A stretch of 64,000 nt of DNA from Macrococcoides equi (lineage in GTDB: Bacteria; Bacillota; Bacilli; Staphylococcales; Staphylococcaceae): assembly GCF_047425865.1 (NCBI RefSeq), contig NZ_CP179735.1. One strand, 5' to 3'. Position numbers and translations under genes: made by a program. Position 1 is the stretch's first letter. Every line of letters starts with the position of its first letter. Under the pieces are notes generated by a model. It was not told where the DNA came from. It worked only from the letters and a program-made list of their open reading frames with translations, and did not search any database. Positions 34,805 to 44,199 of this stretch are shown here, in pieces.

Positions 34805-36322
34805 CTATAGTAAACCAATCCATTTCCAGTACGTCGCACTAAATAATAAAATCAGTAAATAGCCAATGATTGTTAAAGCTATACCTGTTTTCAGGAAATC
34901 TTTAACTGTAAATGTACCCGTACCGTAAGCTAACATATTCTGAGGTGCTGAGACAGGTAATAAGAAGCCAAAACTGATTACGAATTGTTGAATCAACACA
35001 AATCCAATAGCATTATCTTTTAATCCAAGCGTTGATGTTAAAGCTATAAACACCGGAATTAATGCACTTGCTAAACTTGTTGCACTGGCAAATCCTAAAT
35101 GTATCACAATATTAAATATTGTAATCAGAGCAATGACTGCAAGGAGTGGCATTTGCTCAAGTCCCATCAAACCAAATGTTTTATCACTTAACCACTGTGC
35201 TGCTGTAGTTTGAAGTAACAGATTTCCAAGCGAAATTCCGATTGCAAATACAATGATCGTTCCCCAAGGAATCAGTTTCTCAACATCCTTCCAACTGAAC
35301 ACTCCAATCTTTGGCGTTAACATGATTGCTAAAGCAACCAATGTAATAGAAGATGAATCAATTGGATGCAGTTTCGCCTCCGTTGACCAGAAGAAAAGTA
35401 ACGCTACAGAAATGGCGATTAAGCGCCATTCTCTTGCTGTCACCGGACCAAGTTCTGCAAGTTGTTGTTTCACAAGTTCTTTTCCACCTGCTATTTCTTT
35501 CGTTTCAGGTTTAATAACAGTAATCATTATAAAATACAATGCAATCGACATGATGATTGACCATGGTGCTGCATACATAAACCATTGTCCCCATGATATA
35601 TCCTGATTAAACGTTTTATTGATAAAGCCCATTGCTACCATATTTTGTGCGGCACCTGTTTTAATACCAACATTCCAAATCGATACCGCTTGAACGGCTG
35701 TTATGACAAGTAGTGCAGCAAGACGAGATTCTTTCTTTGCACCAAAAGCAGTAACCATTCCTAACAGAATCGGCACAACAGCTCCAGCTCTTGCAGTAGC
35801 AGAAGGTACAAAGAACGCTAAAATAATCGAAACGATAATCGATCCAGCTACAACAGCATTCGTTTTATTTCCCACAATAGATAATACTAGTAGTGCTAAA
35901 CGTTTATGCAAGTTTGTGACTTGCATAGCTGTTGCTAAAAATAATGCTGCTGCTACTAAAGCAACCGCAGAACTTGAAAATCCACTAAATGCAATTTTCA
36001 ATGCATTCTGCGTACCAAACAATGCATCTTCAGCTAACGGTTTCCCAGCAACCATCGGGTTCCCCATAGATGCACCTAACTTCTGTATCGGGCTGAAACC
36101 TACAAGCATAATAATCAATGCAACAATCATCGTACTCGATACAGGATAACTTACCGCTTCAGTTACCCACATGATTACGGCAAAAGCAAGTATCGCGAGT
36201 GCCATCTTACCCATTACCGGTAAATCAGCAGGTGTAGGGAGTAAAACGATTGTAAATAAAACAATAAAGCTCAGAATAATCCATAACGGTTTGAGATTTA
36301 ACTTTTTCTTTACTTCTTCCAT
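34805..36322 (-). CDS. SLC13/DASS-family sodium-anion symporter (SdcS-like)
   Basis: 505 residues with about 11 to 12 membrane segments. It carries the two substrate and sodium-site hairpin regions in degenerate form (PSATARAGAVVPIL about 170 and LPVSAPQNMLAYGTG about 460). The family imports C4-dicarboxylates such as succinate, malate and fumarate with sodium; sulphate or citrate are alternatives. The ATG at 36322 is preferred because GGGGG lies eight bases upstream. Monocistronic between the repeat region and topB. Confidence 0.82.
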   Translation of the reverse strand: MEEVKKKLNLKPLWIILSFIVLFTIVLLPTPADLPVMGKMALAILAFAVIMWVTEAVSYPVSSTMIVALIIMLVGFSPIQKLGASMGNPMVAGKPLAEDALFGTQNALKIAFSGFSSSAVALVAAALFLATAMQVTNLHKRLALLVLSIVGNKTNAVVAGSIIVSIILAFFVPSATARAGAVVPILLGMVTAFGAKKESRLAALLVITAVQAVSIWNVGIKTGAAQNMVAMGFINKTFNQDISWGQWFMYAAPWSIIMSIALYFIMITVIKPETKEIAGGKELVKQQLAELGPVTAREWRLIAISVALLFFWSTEAKLHPIDSSSITLVALAIMLTPKIGVFSWKDVEKLIPWGTIIVFAIGISLGNLLLQTTAAQWLSDKTFGLMGLEQMPLLAVIALITIFNIVIHLGFASATSLASALIPVFIALTSTLGLKDNAIGFVLIQQFVISFGFLLPVSAPQNMLAYGTGTFTVKDFLKTGIALTIIGYLLILLFSATYWKWIGLL

Positions 36323-36398
36323 AAAAGACGCCCCCTTTTTTATCACTTCTATTGTAACATCTTTTATGAAAGCGGTAACACTTTCTGTAAAAAAATCC

Positions 36399-38525
36399 CT
36401 AAATATTTAAGTTTTTTAATGCATCTGCAAACGGATTATTAATCGGTTCATCTTTTTTCATATATTTCTTCATTTCATTTTTTGAGACTTTTCCTGTCTT
36501 TTTGGATTTAAAGCGTTTATCCATTTGTTCCTGTGTTTCACGGAATCCGCACTTACAACTGTACATCGCTTTCGGGCCTTTACCATGTAATACTAACTTC
36601 TTCTTACATTCCGGGCATCGTGCATTTGTCTGGCGCTGCACATTTTTCTTCGTACCACATGCCGGATCCTGACAGACGAGCATTTTTCCATTTCGTGTCT
36701 TCTTCTCAAGCATAAACTTGCCACATGTCGGGCATTCTGTAGTCGTCATATTGTCATGCTTAAATTTGTCTTCACTTGATTTAATTTCAGTAATGATCTC
36801 CTGTGTGAATGAACGCATTTCATTGATAAATTTATTCTTGTCGTATTTATTTTTCTCAATCAATGTAAGCTTATGTTCCCAGTCAGCTGTAAGTTCTGGT
36901 GACTTTAAAGCACTTGGTGCGAGATCTAATAACTGACGACCTTTGTTCGTTAATTTAATATTGCCGCCCACATTTTCAATTGCATTTAAGTTATATAACT
37001 TTTCGATAATATCAGCACGCGTCGCTACTGTTCCAATTCCACCTGCTGACTTCAGTGTAGATTGTGCAGATTTATCAATATCAAAGATACTGCTAGGGTT
37101 CTCCATTGCTTTTAACAGACTTCCTTCATTTAAATAAGGTGGTGGCTCTGTTTCGTGAGCTGTTTTATTTATTTTTATATTCTCAAATGTCTTTCCTTTT
37201 TGAAATGCATGGTGTTTTCTGCCACTGTCAGCATTACTCAGTGCCATAAATCCAGGTTGAATGGTTTCTTCCTGTTTGACTATAAACTTTTCTTTGCCCA
37301 TTGTTACTGTTACTTTTTGTTCTGCATATACATATGGTGGCATCAAATTGCTTAAGAAACGTTCTGCAATCAGCAAATAAATATTGCGCTCACGTGGACT
37401 TAAATTATCCAGATTCACTCGTACTTCGGTCGGTACAATTGCGTGGTGATCACTTACCTTCGCATCATTAACAAAGTGTCCTCCTACTTTAATCGGTGAC
37501 TTCATCAGGTCAACTACCTGACTTCTATATTCAGTCGTCGCTAGTGATGCAACTCTATCTTTTAACGTATTTACCATATCCGTTGTTAAATAATTTGAAT
37601 CTGTACGTGGATATGTTACTAATTTATGAGATTCGTATAAGTTCTGCATTGTATTTAGCGTTTCTTTAGCAGAGTATTTAAATCGGCGATAGGCATCCTG
37701 CTGTAGAGAAGTTAAATCATACAATTTCCCGGGAAAACGTTTCTTTTCATTTGAAACAACTTCATTAATAATTGCTTTTTCTTTTTTTAACTTTTGAATA
37801 ATATTATCTACTACTTTTTCATCAAATATACGATTGTTAGTCTGCCAGTTAAATGTCACACCATCAATGACAACATTTAAGCCGAAATAAGTTCTCGGTT
37901 TAAACTGATTAATCGCATCCTGTCTGATTTTAACCATTTGTAAAGTAGGTGTCTGCACACGCCCTGTTGACAATTGCGCATCGTATTTTGTCGTTAATGC
38001 TCTCGTCGCATTAATACCTACAATCCAGTCTGCTTCACTTCTGGCAAGCGCTGCTTGATATAAACCATTGTAGGCACTACCAGGCTTTAATTGTTTAAAA
38101 CCATCGCGAATCGCACCATCAGTAACTGAAGAAATCCATAATCGTTTAACCGGTTTATTTCCTTTACATTTCTCAAGTATTAATCGTGCAACAAGCTCCC
38201 CTTCTCGACCCGCATCTGTTGCTATAATTACTTCTTTTACATCCTGACGTTCAATCTGAGACTTTACTACATTAAATTGCTTACGTGTTTTACCAATAAC
38301 CACAGACTTCATACGCTCAGGCAATATCGGTAAATCTTTCATTTCCCATGTTTTATATTTACTGTCATACTGTTCAGGGTCAGCATTTGTAACTAAATGT
38401 CCAAGCGCCCAGGTTACGATATATTGATTGTTTTCCATATATCCATTTTTCTTTTGATTACAATTTAAGACACGTGCGATATCACGTGCAACTGAAGGTT
38501 TTTCAGCAAGTACTACTGATTTCAT
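36399..38525 (-). CDS. topB: DNA topoisomerase III
   Basis: A type IA topoisomerase that unlinks single-stranded and hemicatenated DNA. The 708-residue protein has the Toprim domain (LAEKPSVA at 6-13, ATDAGREGE at 102-110), the catalytic tyrosine Tyr305 in TYPRTDSNYL, and two C-terminal cysteine clusters (CPTCGK and CQDPACG; CPECKK and CKCGF) that should bind zinc. Length matches the staphylococcal and Bacillus enzyme. It is a single gene near the ribosomal protein cluster, as in other staphylococci. Confidence 0.96.
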   Translation of the reverse strand: MKSVVLAEKPSVARDIARVLNCNQKKNGYMENNQYIVTWALGHLVTNADPEQYDSKYKTWEMKDLPILPERMKSVVIGKTRKQFNVVKSQIERQDVKEVIIATDAGREGELVARLILEKCKGNKPVKRLWISSVTDGAIRDGFKQLKPGSAYNGLYQAALARSEADWIVGINATRALTTKYDAQLSTGRVQTPTLQMVKIRQDAINQFKPRTYFGLNVVIDGVTFNWQTNNRIFDEKVVDNIIQKLKKEKAIINEVVSNEKKRFPGKLYDLTSLQQDAYRRFKYSAKETLNTMQNLYESHKLVTYPRTDSNYLTTDMVNTLKDRVASLATTEYRSQVVDLMKSPIKVGGHFVNDAKVSDHHAIVPTEVRVNLDNLSPRERNIYLLIAERFLSNLMPPYVYAEQKVTVTMGKEKFIVKQEETIQPGFMALSNADSGRKHHAFQKGKTFENIKINKTAHETEPPPYLNEGSLLKAMENPSSIFDIDKSAQSTLKSAGGIGTVATRADIIEKLYNLNAIENVGGNIKLTNKGRQLLDLAPSALKSPELTADWEHKLTLIEKNKYDKNKFINEMRSFTQEIITEIKSSEDKFKHDNMTTTECPTCGKFMLEKKTRNGKMLVCQDPACGTKKNVQRQTNARCPECKKKLVLHGKGPKAMYSCKCGFRETQEQMDKRFKSKKTGKVSKNEMKKYMKKDEPINNPFADALKNLNI

Positions 38526-38655
38526 TTTATCCGTCCTATTCTCAATTAATTTATTAAATTATAACAGATTTTTTTATTCACTATCTTTTATATCATTTGC
38601 AATTGTTATTTTCGTGTCTCTCCGTTATGCTTAAAATAACTAAGGAGGCGTTCAT

Positions 38656-39468
38656 ATGAAGTCACATCATTTCCCTTCAACCGTACAATATTTAGTCTGC
38701 TCTGATTTCGATGAAACATACTTCGCACATGATTTAAGTAATGCTCCAGATGTTAAGGATTTAGATAAATATATCTATCAGAGTGCTGATAAATATGGCA
38801 TTCTATTCGGCATTATTTCAGCGAGTACAAAAGAGATGATTGAAACTTGTTTTTCTATAGGTCATTATGATTATTATCCGCACTTTATCTCAACAAACTC
38901 AGGTACTGAAATATATTACGTTAAGGATAATGAGTTTGTACGTGATGAAGATTATCATACTTTTTTTAAGGACCTTAACCTTGATAAATCTATCATAATT
39001 GATATAGAAGAGCAGCTGAGAAAAGAAAACATTGACCTCATTACGCAAAAACCTTTTGAAGATGCTCCTTTTTCACGAAATTATTATTATAAAGCAATCG
39101 GTGAAAAAGATAAGGAGCATATCGCTAAGATTAAATCACTCGGTAAAGCCCATAACTTTAATGTCAATGTGAGCAAATGTAACCCACTTATCGGTGACCC
39201 GGAAGGTTATTATGATGTAGATTTTTATCCATCGATTGCCGGAAAACATGCGGTGGTGAACTATCTGACTCAAAAGTTCAACATCGATTCTGAGCATACC
39301 TTTGCATTTGGAGATAGTGGAAATGATATTTCGATGTTGAACGCAGTAAAACATGGGTATTTAGTTAGTAATGCAACTGAAGAAGCAAAACGCTTATATC
39401 AAAGACATACAAATGCACCATATAATAAAGGTATTTTAGAAATATTAACGCACCATTTCGAGGAGTGA
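38656..39468 (+). CDS. HAD-superfamily hydrolase, subclass IIB
   Basis: 270 residues. The nucleophile motif is CSDFDETYF (Asp17 and Asp19), the conserved SAST about 59 is motif II, and FAFGDSGNDISML (about 219-231) is motif IV. The large cap between motifs II and III is that of Cof-type or sucrose-phosphatase-like members, which remove phosphate from sugars or cofactors. TAAGGAGG precedes the ATG. It overlaps the next gene, an acetyltransferase, at its stop codon. The substrate is unknown. Confidence 0.85.
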   Translation: MKSHHFPSTVQYLVCSDFDETYFAHDLSNAPDVKDLDKYIYQSADKYGILFGIISASTKEMIETCFSIGHYDYYPHFISTNSGTEIYYVKDNEFVRDEDYHTFFKDLNLDKSIIIDIEEQLRKENIDLITQKPFEDAPFSRNYYYKAIGEKDKEHIAKIKSLGKAHNFNVNVSKCNPLIGDPEGYYDVDFYPSIAGKHAVVNYLTQKFNIDSEHTFAFGDSGNDISMLNAVKHGYLVSNATEEAKRLYQRHTNAPYNKGILEILTHHFEE

Positions 39469-39473
39469 ACCAC

Positions 39474-40325
39474 TTGCAAATCTCTTATATGAATGATATT
39501 GAATTATTAGCTGAATTTTTATACCAACTGAATCAAGACAAGAAACATCATGTCGGCTACATCCGCGTAACTAAGCAAAGTATTATCGAACAGTTAAATA
39601 GCATAGATCCAAAAGACATGCTCCAGGTAACCGATCACAATAAAATTATTGCTGCCTTCGGTATTGAGCACATGAATGAGACAGAAGCTTTTGTACTTGG
39701 ACCTATCACCACAAAAACTGATGAAGAAACTTTGAATATGATTCAGGTGATGTGGCAGGAATTCCTACGCGAACATCCTTTGACCAAGACATATTATTTT
39801 AGTTTCCATGAAGACCACCGCTTCGGCCAGTCAGTAATGAAGCACTTGCGTACACAGTATCTTGGCACAACCTATACAATGATCGCCGATGAAAACAAGA
39901 CTTCGACTATCGCACCACAAATCATTAAATATAAACCCATCTATAAAAATAGCTTTACACAGTTAATGAAAGACTTACGCTCAGATTATAAGACAATGCG
40001 CGATAAAATTTTAACGACTGTCGGGCACACACATGAACTCTATCTTTATTTAAATGAAGGTATCGCTAAAGCATTAATATGGATTCAAATCAATGATGAT
40101 GATGTTTGTAATATTGAATATTTAGCCACACATCCACAATATCGTAACAAAGGCATCGGTCATCAGTTAGTTTCATTTGCTGTCGATCATGCATTCCATA
40201 AACATCATGCAAAACGAGTTCAAATCTCGGTTAAGAGTAAACGCGAAAAAAACATCGCCTTCTATGAAGAAATTGGTTTTAAAAAGATTAATGAAATGAA
40301 TCACTTTAAATATACTGTAGATTGA
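39474..40325 (+). CDS. GNAT-family N-acetyltransferase
   Basis: About 283 residues. The C-terminal half (about 190-270) has the acetyl-CoA-binding pattern EYLATHPQYRNKGIGHQLV and the later FYEEIGFKKI; the N-terminal half looks like a degenerate second GNAT domain. Two starts are possible: a GTG overlapping the previous stop at 39465, or the TTG at 39474, which has GAGGAG eight bases upstream; I took the TTG. Co-transcribed with the HAD hydrolase. Substrate unknown. Confidence 0.8.
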   Translation: MQISYMNDIELLAEFLYQLNQDKKHHVGYIRVTKQSIIEQLNSIDPKDMLQVTDHNKIIAAFGIEHMNETEAFVLGPITTKTDEETLNMIQVMWQEFLREHPLTKTYYFSFHEDHRFGQSVMKHLRTQYLGTTYTMIADENKTSTIAPQIIKYKPIYKNSFTQLMKDLRSDYKTMRDKILTTVGHTHELYLYLNEGIAKALIWIQINDDDVCNIEYLATHPQYRNKGIGHQLVSFAVDHAFHKHHAKRVQISVKSKREKNIAFYEEIGFKKINEMNHFKYTVD

Positions 40326-40326
40326 T

Positions 40327-40356
40327 AAAAGGTTGAGACTTCTGTCTCAACCTTTT
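40327..40356. terminator. Bidirectional terminator
   Basis: AAAAGGTTGAGAC and GTCTCAACCTTTT arms are perfect over 13 bases around TTCT. It ends both the acetyltransferase gene and the converging phosphoesterase gene, whose stop lies within it. Confidence 0.92.
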
Positions 40357-41437
40357 ACAATACTTCATCTGGCACCCACCCAGTGATGCCATCTTTCATG
40401 ATTAATGTATACCCTAAATAGTTTTCATCAATGACAGCAACTTGTTCTCCTGCTGATACATCCATAAAGTAATCCGTATAATCATCTTTAAGTCGAAAGC
40501 CATCTTCTGTTTCCATAATAAACTCGGTCTTTACCATAAACTCCACACCAGAATGCACGTGTTTTGCCTGCGTGAAGTATTCATCTCCTTCAAATACTTC
40601 TATATCAAAATATGGATACGTAAATGTATGTGGCTCCTGATAGGCTACTTCAAAGTCCTGAATAATTTCTCGTCTTGGATAACAGTCTGTATACTCTGTA
40701 TCCAAATGATAAGTATCACCTTCATAATGAATGATGAGGGCATTAAGCTGCCCACTGTACTTCACTTGATTACCACCATCAATATCAATAATCCGACTAC
40801 TTTTATTTATTTTAATATTGTTATTCATTAAACCATCTTCTACAAAGTTACAAGTTGGAAAGTGACCCACAACAACTGTTTTATCTGTATTATTTGCTGC
40901 AGTATAAAAGTAAGGCATATTAAGCGCATTATAACGTGTTGTATTCATATAGTCTGTTTGTTCTAATCCTGCATGCACAAATATAAAATCTTCTGTTTCT
41001 ATCATTAATGGTAAATCTTTCACTACGTCATGCAAATAACCAAAATGCTTACGCACGTCTTGTGCCATTTCACTTTGAGTTGTGTAGTCAGAAAGAATTT
41101 TACCAAGCTTAGCTAATGCTTCATGAACAAGCGTGTGGCGATATGTCATATAGTGATACAAGTAATCTTCTTCCAGCTCATCAAAGATGCAGTCACAATT
41201 ACCTAGAATCATATGGACATGCTCATGCTGCAGCAAACTTCCTACATACTCCACCAATTCAATACTGTTTGGTCCTTTATCAATAATATCCCCTAAAATA
41301 ATTAAACGATCATCTTTACTATAATTTACTTTCTTGAGTAGTTGTTGAAATAGTTCCAGAGAACCATGAATATCAGAGATAACGATAGTACGTCTATCTT
41401 TTAATGATAAAGTCTGAAAATTATCTTTAATCTTCAT
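40355..41437 (-). CDS. PPP-type metallophosphoesterase with C-terminal SH3-like domain
   Basis: About 360 residues. SDIHGS (Asp and His, about 21-26), GDIIDKG (about 50-56) and the later FVHAGLE and VVGHFPT give the metal sites of calcineurin-like phosphatases of the bacterial PPP type. The usual GNHE motif is GNCD here, so the catalytic histidine position is cysteine. Residues about 240-360 form a beta-rich end with YTLIMKDGITGWVPDEVL, which resembles a bacterial SH3. The start is uncertain: ATG at 41437, or a GTG 12 bases earlier. It overlaps the end of the ybaK gene, so translation is probably coupled. Confidence 0.8.
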   Translation of the reverse strand: MKIKDNFQTLSLKDRRTIVISDIHGSLELFQQLLKKVNYSKDDRLIILGDIIDKGPNSIELVEYVGSLLQHEHVHMILGNCDCIFDELEEDYLYHYMTYRHTLVHEALAKLGKILSDYTTQSEMAQDVRKHFGYLHDVVKDLPLMIETEDFIFVHAGLEQTDYMNTTRYNALNMPYFYTAANNTDKTVVVGHFPTCNFVEDGLMNNNIKINKSSRIIDIDGGNQVKYSGQLNALIIHYEGDTYHLDTEYTDCYPRREIIQDFEVAYQEPHTFTYPYFDIEVFEGDEYFTQAKHVHSGVEFMVKTEFIMETEDGFRLKDDYTDYFMDVSAGEQVAVIDENYLGYTLIMKDGITGWVPDEVL

Positions 41438-41909
41438 CTGTAATGGCACTCACTTTCGCATTAATTAAATTAACCAGTTCAGTAACACCTAACTTCATTT
41501 GTATACCTATCTGTCCTGCACTGACTATCATAGTATCTAATTGCTCCACAGATGAATCTATTACAGTTAAGAACTGCTTTTTCATTCCGACAGGTGAACA
41601 ACCACCGCGAATATATCCTGTTGTTTTCTCCAAATCTTTTATCGCAAGCATTTCAAGTTTCTTCTCACCTACTACTTTACTTATCGCTTTAATATTGAGT
41701 GTAGCCTCTACAGGAATCACCGCTACATAATGACCATTTTTACCATGTAACACTAAAGTTTTATATACTTCTTCTACAGGTTGTCCGATTTTACTTGCTA
41801 CTGTGATTCCATCAACCTGATCACCTTCTACAGAGTAAGTAAAAATTTCATAATTTATTTTTTGCTGATCTAGCTTTCTCAATGCATTTGTTTTAACTTT
41901 TTTACTCAT
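41427..41909 (-). CDS. ybaK: Cys-tRNA(Pro) deacylase
   Basis: 160 residues of the YbaK/EbsC family, which hydrolyses cysteine misattached to proline tRNA. The catalytic-lysine region (VYKTLVLHGKNGHYVAVIPV), GYIRGGCSPVGMKKQF and the C-terminal SAGQIGIQMKLGVTEL are family features. GGAGG lies seven to eight bases before the ATG. First gene of a two-gene unit with the phosphoesterase. Confidence 0.92.
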   Translation of the reverse strand: MSKKVKTNALRKLDQQKINYEIFTYSVEGDQVDGITVASKIGQPVEEVYKTLVLHGKNGHYVAVIPVEATLNIKAISKVVGEKKLEMLAIKDLEKTTGYIRGGCSPVGMKKQFLTVIDSSVEQLDTMIVSAGQIGIQMKLGVTELVNLINAKVSAITDED

Positions 41910-41986
41910 TATTAATCCTCCAATGTTCTTGTCACTTTATAATATAACATTTTTACGGTATATTTCAGGTATAAGGGGGTTTTAAT

Positions 41987-42466
41987 ATGACATATAAAGT
42001 TGTATCGCTCGACGCTTTTTATCTGAGTGGATTAAAGAAAGAATTTACGACTGAAACTATGGGAGAAATTAAGCCATTGTGGGATGCATTAGACGAAGAT
42101 GGAACATTGAATAAACTCGAACAGCATAATGATGTCGAAGTGTTAAAAGGACATATCGGTGCCTGTATCAAAACTGAGCCTTGTGAACACTTAAATTATT
42201 TAATTTCCGTTGCAACTAAAGCACCACTCGAAAACTATGAAACTGCTTATATACCCGCTTCAGAATGGGTAGTATTTGAAGCTGTAGGACCGATTCCGAC
42301 AGCAATCCAGGATACTTTTGAGTATATTTACGGTACATGGTTTAAAGATGCGCCTTTCACTCCACTGCAAACAGCAGACATGGAGTTCTATCCGCTCGGT
42401 ATGGAATTTGAAACCGACAACCCTAAAGTAGAAATATGGATCCCTGTAGAAAGGAAAGAAATATGA
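41987..42466 (+). CDS. GyrI-like effector-binding-domain protein
   Basis: 159 residues in the SOUL/GyrI-like fold found as the ligand domain of AraC- and MerR-type regulators (BmrR, Rob), here standing alone. Signs are VVSLDAFYLSGLKKEF at the start, the WVVFEAVGPIPTAIQDTF segment and the final EIWIPVE strand with its conserved glutamate. It may bind small hydrophobic compounds. Its stop overlaps the next small gene's start in ATGA. Confidence 0.8.
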   Translation: MTYKVVSLDAFYLSGLKKEFTTETMGEIKPLWDALDEDGTLNKLEQHNDVEVLKGHIGACIKTEPCEHLNYLISVATKAPLENYETAYIPASEWVVFEAVGPIPTAIQDTFEYIYGTWFKDAPFTPLQTADMEFYPLGMEFETDNPKVEIWIPVERKEI

Positions 42467-42621
42467 GTTTAGAACAGCAATTATTAGAACTTAAAGAAGA
42501 ATATATTCGTATTCAAAATGACCTCGAAAAAGTTGAGTCGACAGGTCAGTCATCACCTCGTTTGGAGGAAAAACTTGCGTCAATCGAACAATCTATCCAG
42601 GAGATACGTAATCAAATGTAA
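42463..42621 (+). CDS. SE1832-like small coiled-coil protein
   Basis: 52 residues starting MSLEQQLLELKEEYIRIQND and ending QEIRNQM, two amphipathic helices joined at ESTGQSSPR. I recall a staphylococcal family of this form (SE1832). The ATG overlaps the stop of the GyrI-like gene, with GAAAGGAAAG upstream. Function unknown. Confidence 0.75.
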   Translation: MSLEQQLLELKEEYIRIQNDLEKVESTGQSSPRLEEKLASIEQSIQEIRNQM

Positions 42622-42628
42622 TCTTTTA

Positions 42629-42652
42629 GTCACGGTTATCCGTGACTTTTTA
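42629..42652 (+). terminator. Intrinsic terminator
   Basis: GTCACGG and CCGTGAC arms around TTAT followed by five T; it ends the GyrI-like and coiled-coil gene pair. Confidence 0.88.
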
Positions 42653-42711
42653 TATGCTTTTCTTTAATAATTCGTTACAATATATGTATTAAATTAATAT
42701 GGAGTGTATTT

Positions 42712-43857
42712 ATGAATAAACAGATTAAGCTACTTATGGCTATCCAGTTTTTTATATATTTTGGTTTTAGTATCGTTATTCCGGTAATTCCTGCGCTCGT
42801 TCACAGTATGAACCTTAATGCTTTTCATATGGGATTATTACTTGCGAGCTACTCAATTTTTTCATTTATTGCAGCACCGTTCTGGGGATACTTATCCGAT
42901 AAGATAGGACGTAAAAAAATCCTGTTCATTGGACTTGTCGGTTTTACATTAAGCTTTCTGATTTTTGGGATTTTCATTGATAATTTAGTGATGCTTTATG
43001 CTGCACGTGTCATCGGTGGCATTTTCTCAGGAGCATGTTTCTCCACAACGACGAGTATGGTCAGTGATATGACGAGCGAAGAAGAACGTAATAAATATAT
43101 GGGACTTATGGGAATGATGATAGGACTCGGCTTTATCTTTGGTCCTGCTGTAGGTGGTTTACTTTCGGGTATTAGTTATCAAATCCCTTACTTTGTAACC
43201 AGCGCTATCCTTGTGCTCATCGCCATACTATCAACAGTGACATTAAAAGAAACTTATCAAGGTAATACCAATAGTAAGGATGTTTCAGTTCGTCCAAAAA
43301 TGTTGACTCCACAAGTTATCCTTGTATTAGCCTCAACTTTTCTTGTTATGTTTACAATGAGTGGGATGGAAAGCGTCTTTCAGTTATTTGAAATTGAAAA
43401 GATTAATATAACCTCTACACAAATGGGAATATTATTTATGGTTGGTGGACTAGTGAATGCCGGACTACAAGGTGGATATTTAAGAAAAGTAAAAGACGGA
43501 CAGGAACAGCCCGTCATTATTGCCGGACAGATTATCACGATTATCGCATTTGTGCTATTACCTTTCTCAATGAACTTATGGTTTGCAGGGCTATGCTTAG
43601 TGTTACTCATGACAGGTAATGCATTAGTTAGAACACTCTTAACGAGTCAACTGACGAAAGAAGGCAATCGTGCAAATATGGGAAAACTGACTTCAATCAG
43701 TTACAGCATGGATAGTTTAGGACGCATCCTTGGCCCTCTTGCATTTACGGCAATCTTATCACGACAACTGGATGCACCTTTTTACTTCGGTGCTATAATG
43801 ACTATAGTAGGCACAATCGTTTTAATGATGTACTTTAAGAAAGGACGCAACGTATGA
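42712..43857 (+). CDS. MFS multidrug efflux transporter, NorA/Bmr-like
   Basis: 381 residues with 12 membrane segments. Motif A between segments 2 and 3 (GYLSDKIGRKK, 59-69), the Arg of motif B in YAARVIGGIFSG, and motif C of drug-proton antiporters (GLGFIFGPAVGG, about 138-149) are present. Length and N-terminus resemble NorA, a proton-driven pump for fluoroquinolones and dyes. It overlaps the next gene by four bases. Substrates cannot be named from sequence. Confidence 0.85.
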   Translation: MNKQIKLLMAIQFFIYFGFSIVIPVIPALVHSMNLNAFHMGLLLASYSIFSFIAAPFWGYLSDKIGRKKILFIGLVGFTLSFLIFGIFIDNLVMLYAARVIGGIFSGACFSTTTSMVSDMTSEEERNKYMGLMGMMIGLGFIFGPAVGGLLSGISYQIPYFVTSAILVLIAILSTVTLKETYQGNTNSKDVSVRPKMLTPQVILVLASTFLVMFTMSGMESVFQLFEIEKINITSTQMGILFMVGGLVNAGLQGGYLRKVKDGQEQPVIIAGQIITIIAFVLLPFSMNLWFAGLCLVLLMTGNALVRTLLTSQLTKEGNRANMGKLTSISYSMDSLGRILGPLAFTAILSRQLDAPFYFGAIMTIVGTIVLMMYFKKGRNV

Positions 43858-44174
43858 TTTTATTGATTGCTTTATTTATATTGATGTATTTAATTATTAG
43901 CTATACGAGTATTTATCATGTTCAACTACGAATTTTAAATATTCTACGCATAGTTTTAGGACTCGGACTTTGTTTCTTTATCTATACAGCTGTAATGCAT
44001 GTCCCAGGAAATATGAAATACTGGATTACGCTTCTGGCATTTTGTTTATTGATGAACATTGAAATTTCAGCATACAAAAATAAGTTTAAAGATGCGAAAG
44101 CTAAATTAATCCTTGATATGTTCTCGATAATTCTAGCTTTAATGATTATCGTAATATCTGCAATATACATTTAA
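43854..44174 (+). CDS. Small membrane protein coupled to the MFS pump
   Basis: 106 residues with four hydrophobic segments (about 1-18, 25-45, 55-70 and 85-105) and a lysine-rich loop before the last. It matches no family I know by name; staphylococcal genomes often carry a similar small protein, DUF1516/YisL-like in appearance. Its ATG overlaps the pump's stop, which suggests coupled translation. Confidence 0.7.
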   Translation: MILLIALFILMYLIISYTSIYHVQLRILNILRIVLGLGLCFFIYTAVMHVPGNMKYWITLLAFCLLMNIEISAYKNKFKDAKAKLILDMFSIILALMIIVISAIYI

Positions 44175-44199
44175 AAAGGGTGCCACTGGCACCCTTTTT
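44172..44199. terminator. Bidirectional terminator
   Basis: AAAAAGGGTGCCA and TGGCACCCTTTTT-type arms around two bases; it closes the pump gene pair and the converging aminotransferase gene. Confidence 0.92.

Noticed and set aside
35703..36149. Plus-strand open frame of 148 codons
   Set aside because: Antisense shadow of the SLC13 transporter; Ala- and Thr-rich composition follows from the complement of membrane-segment codons.
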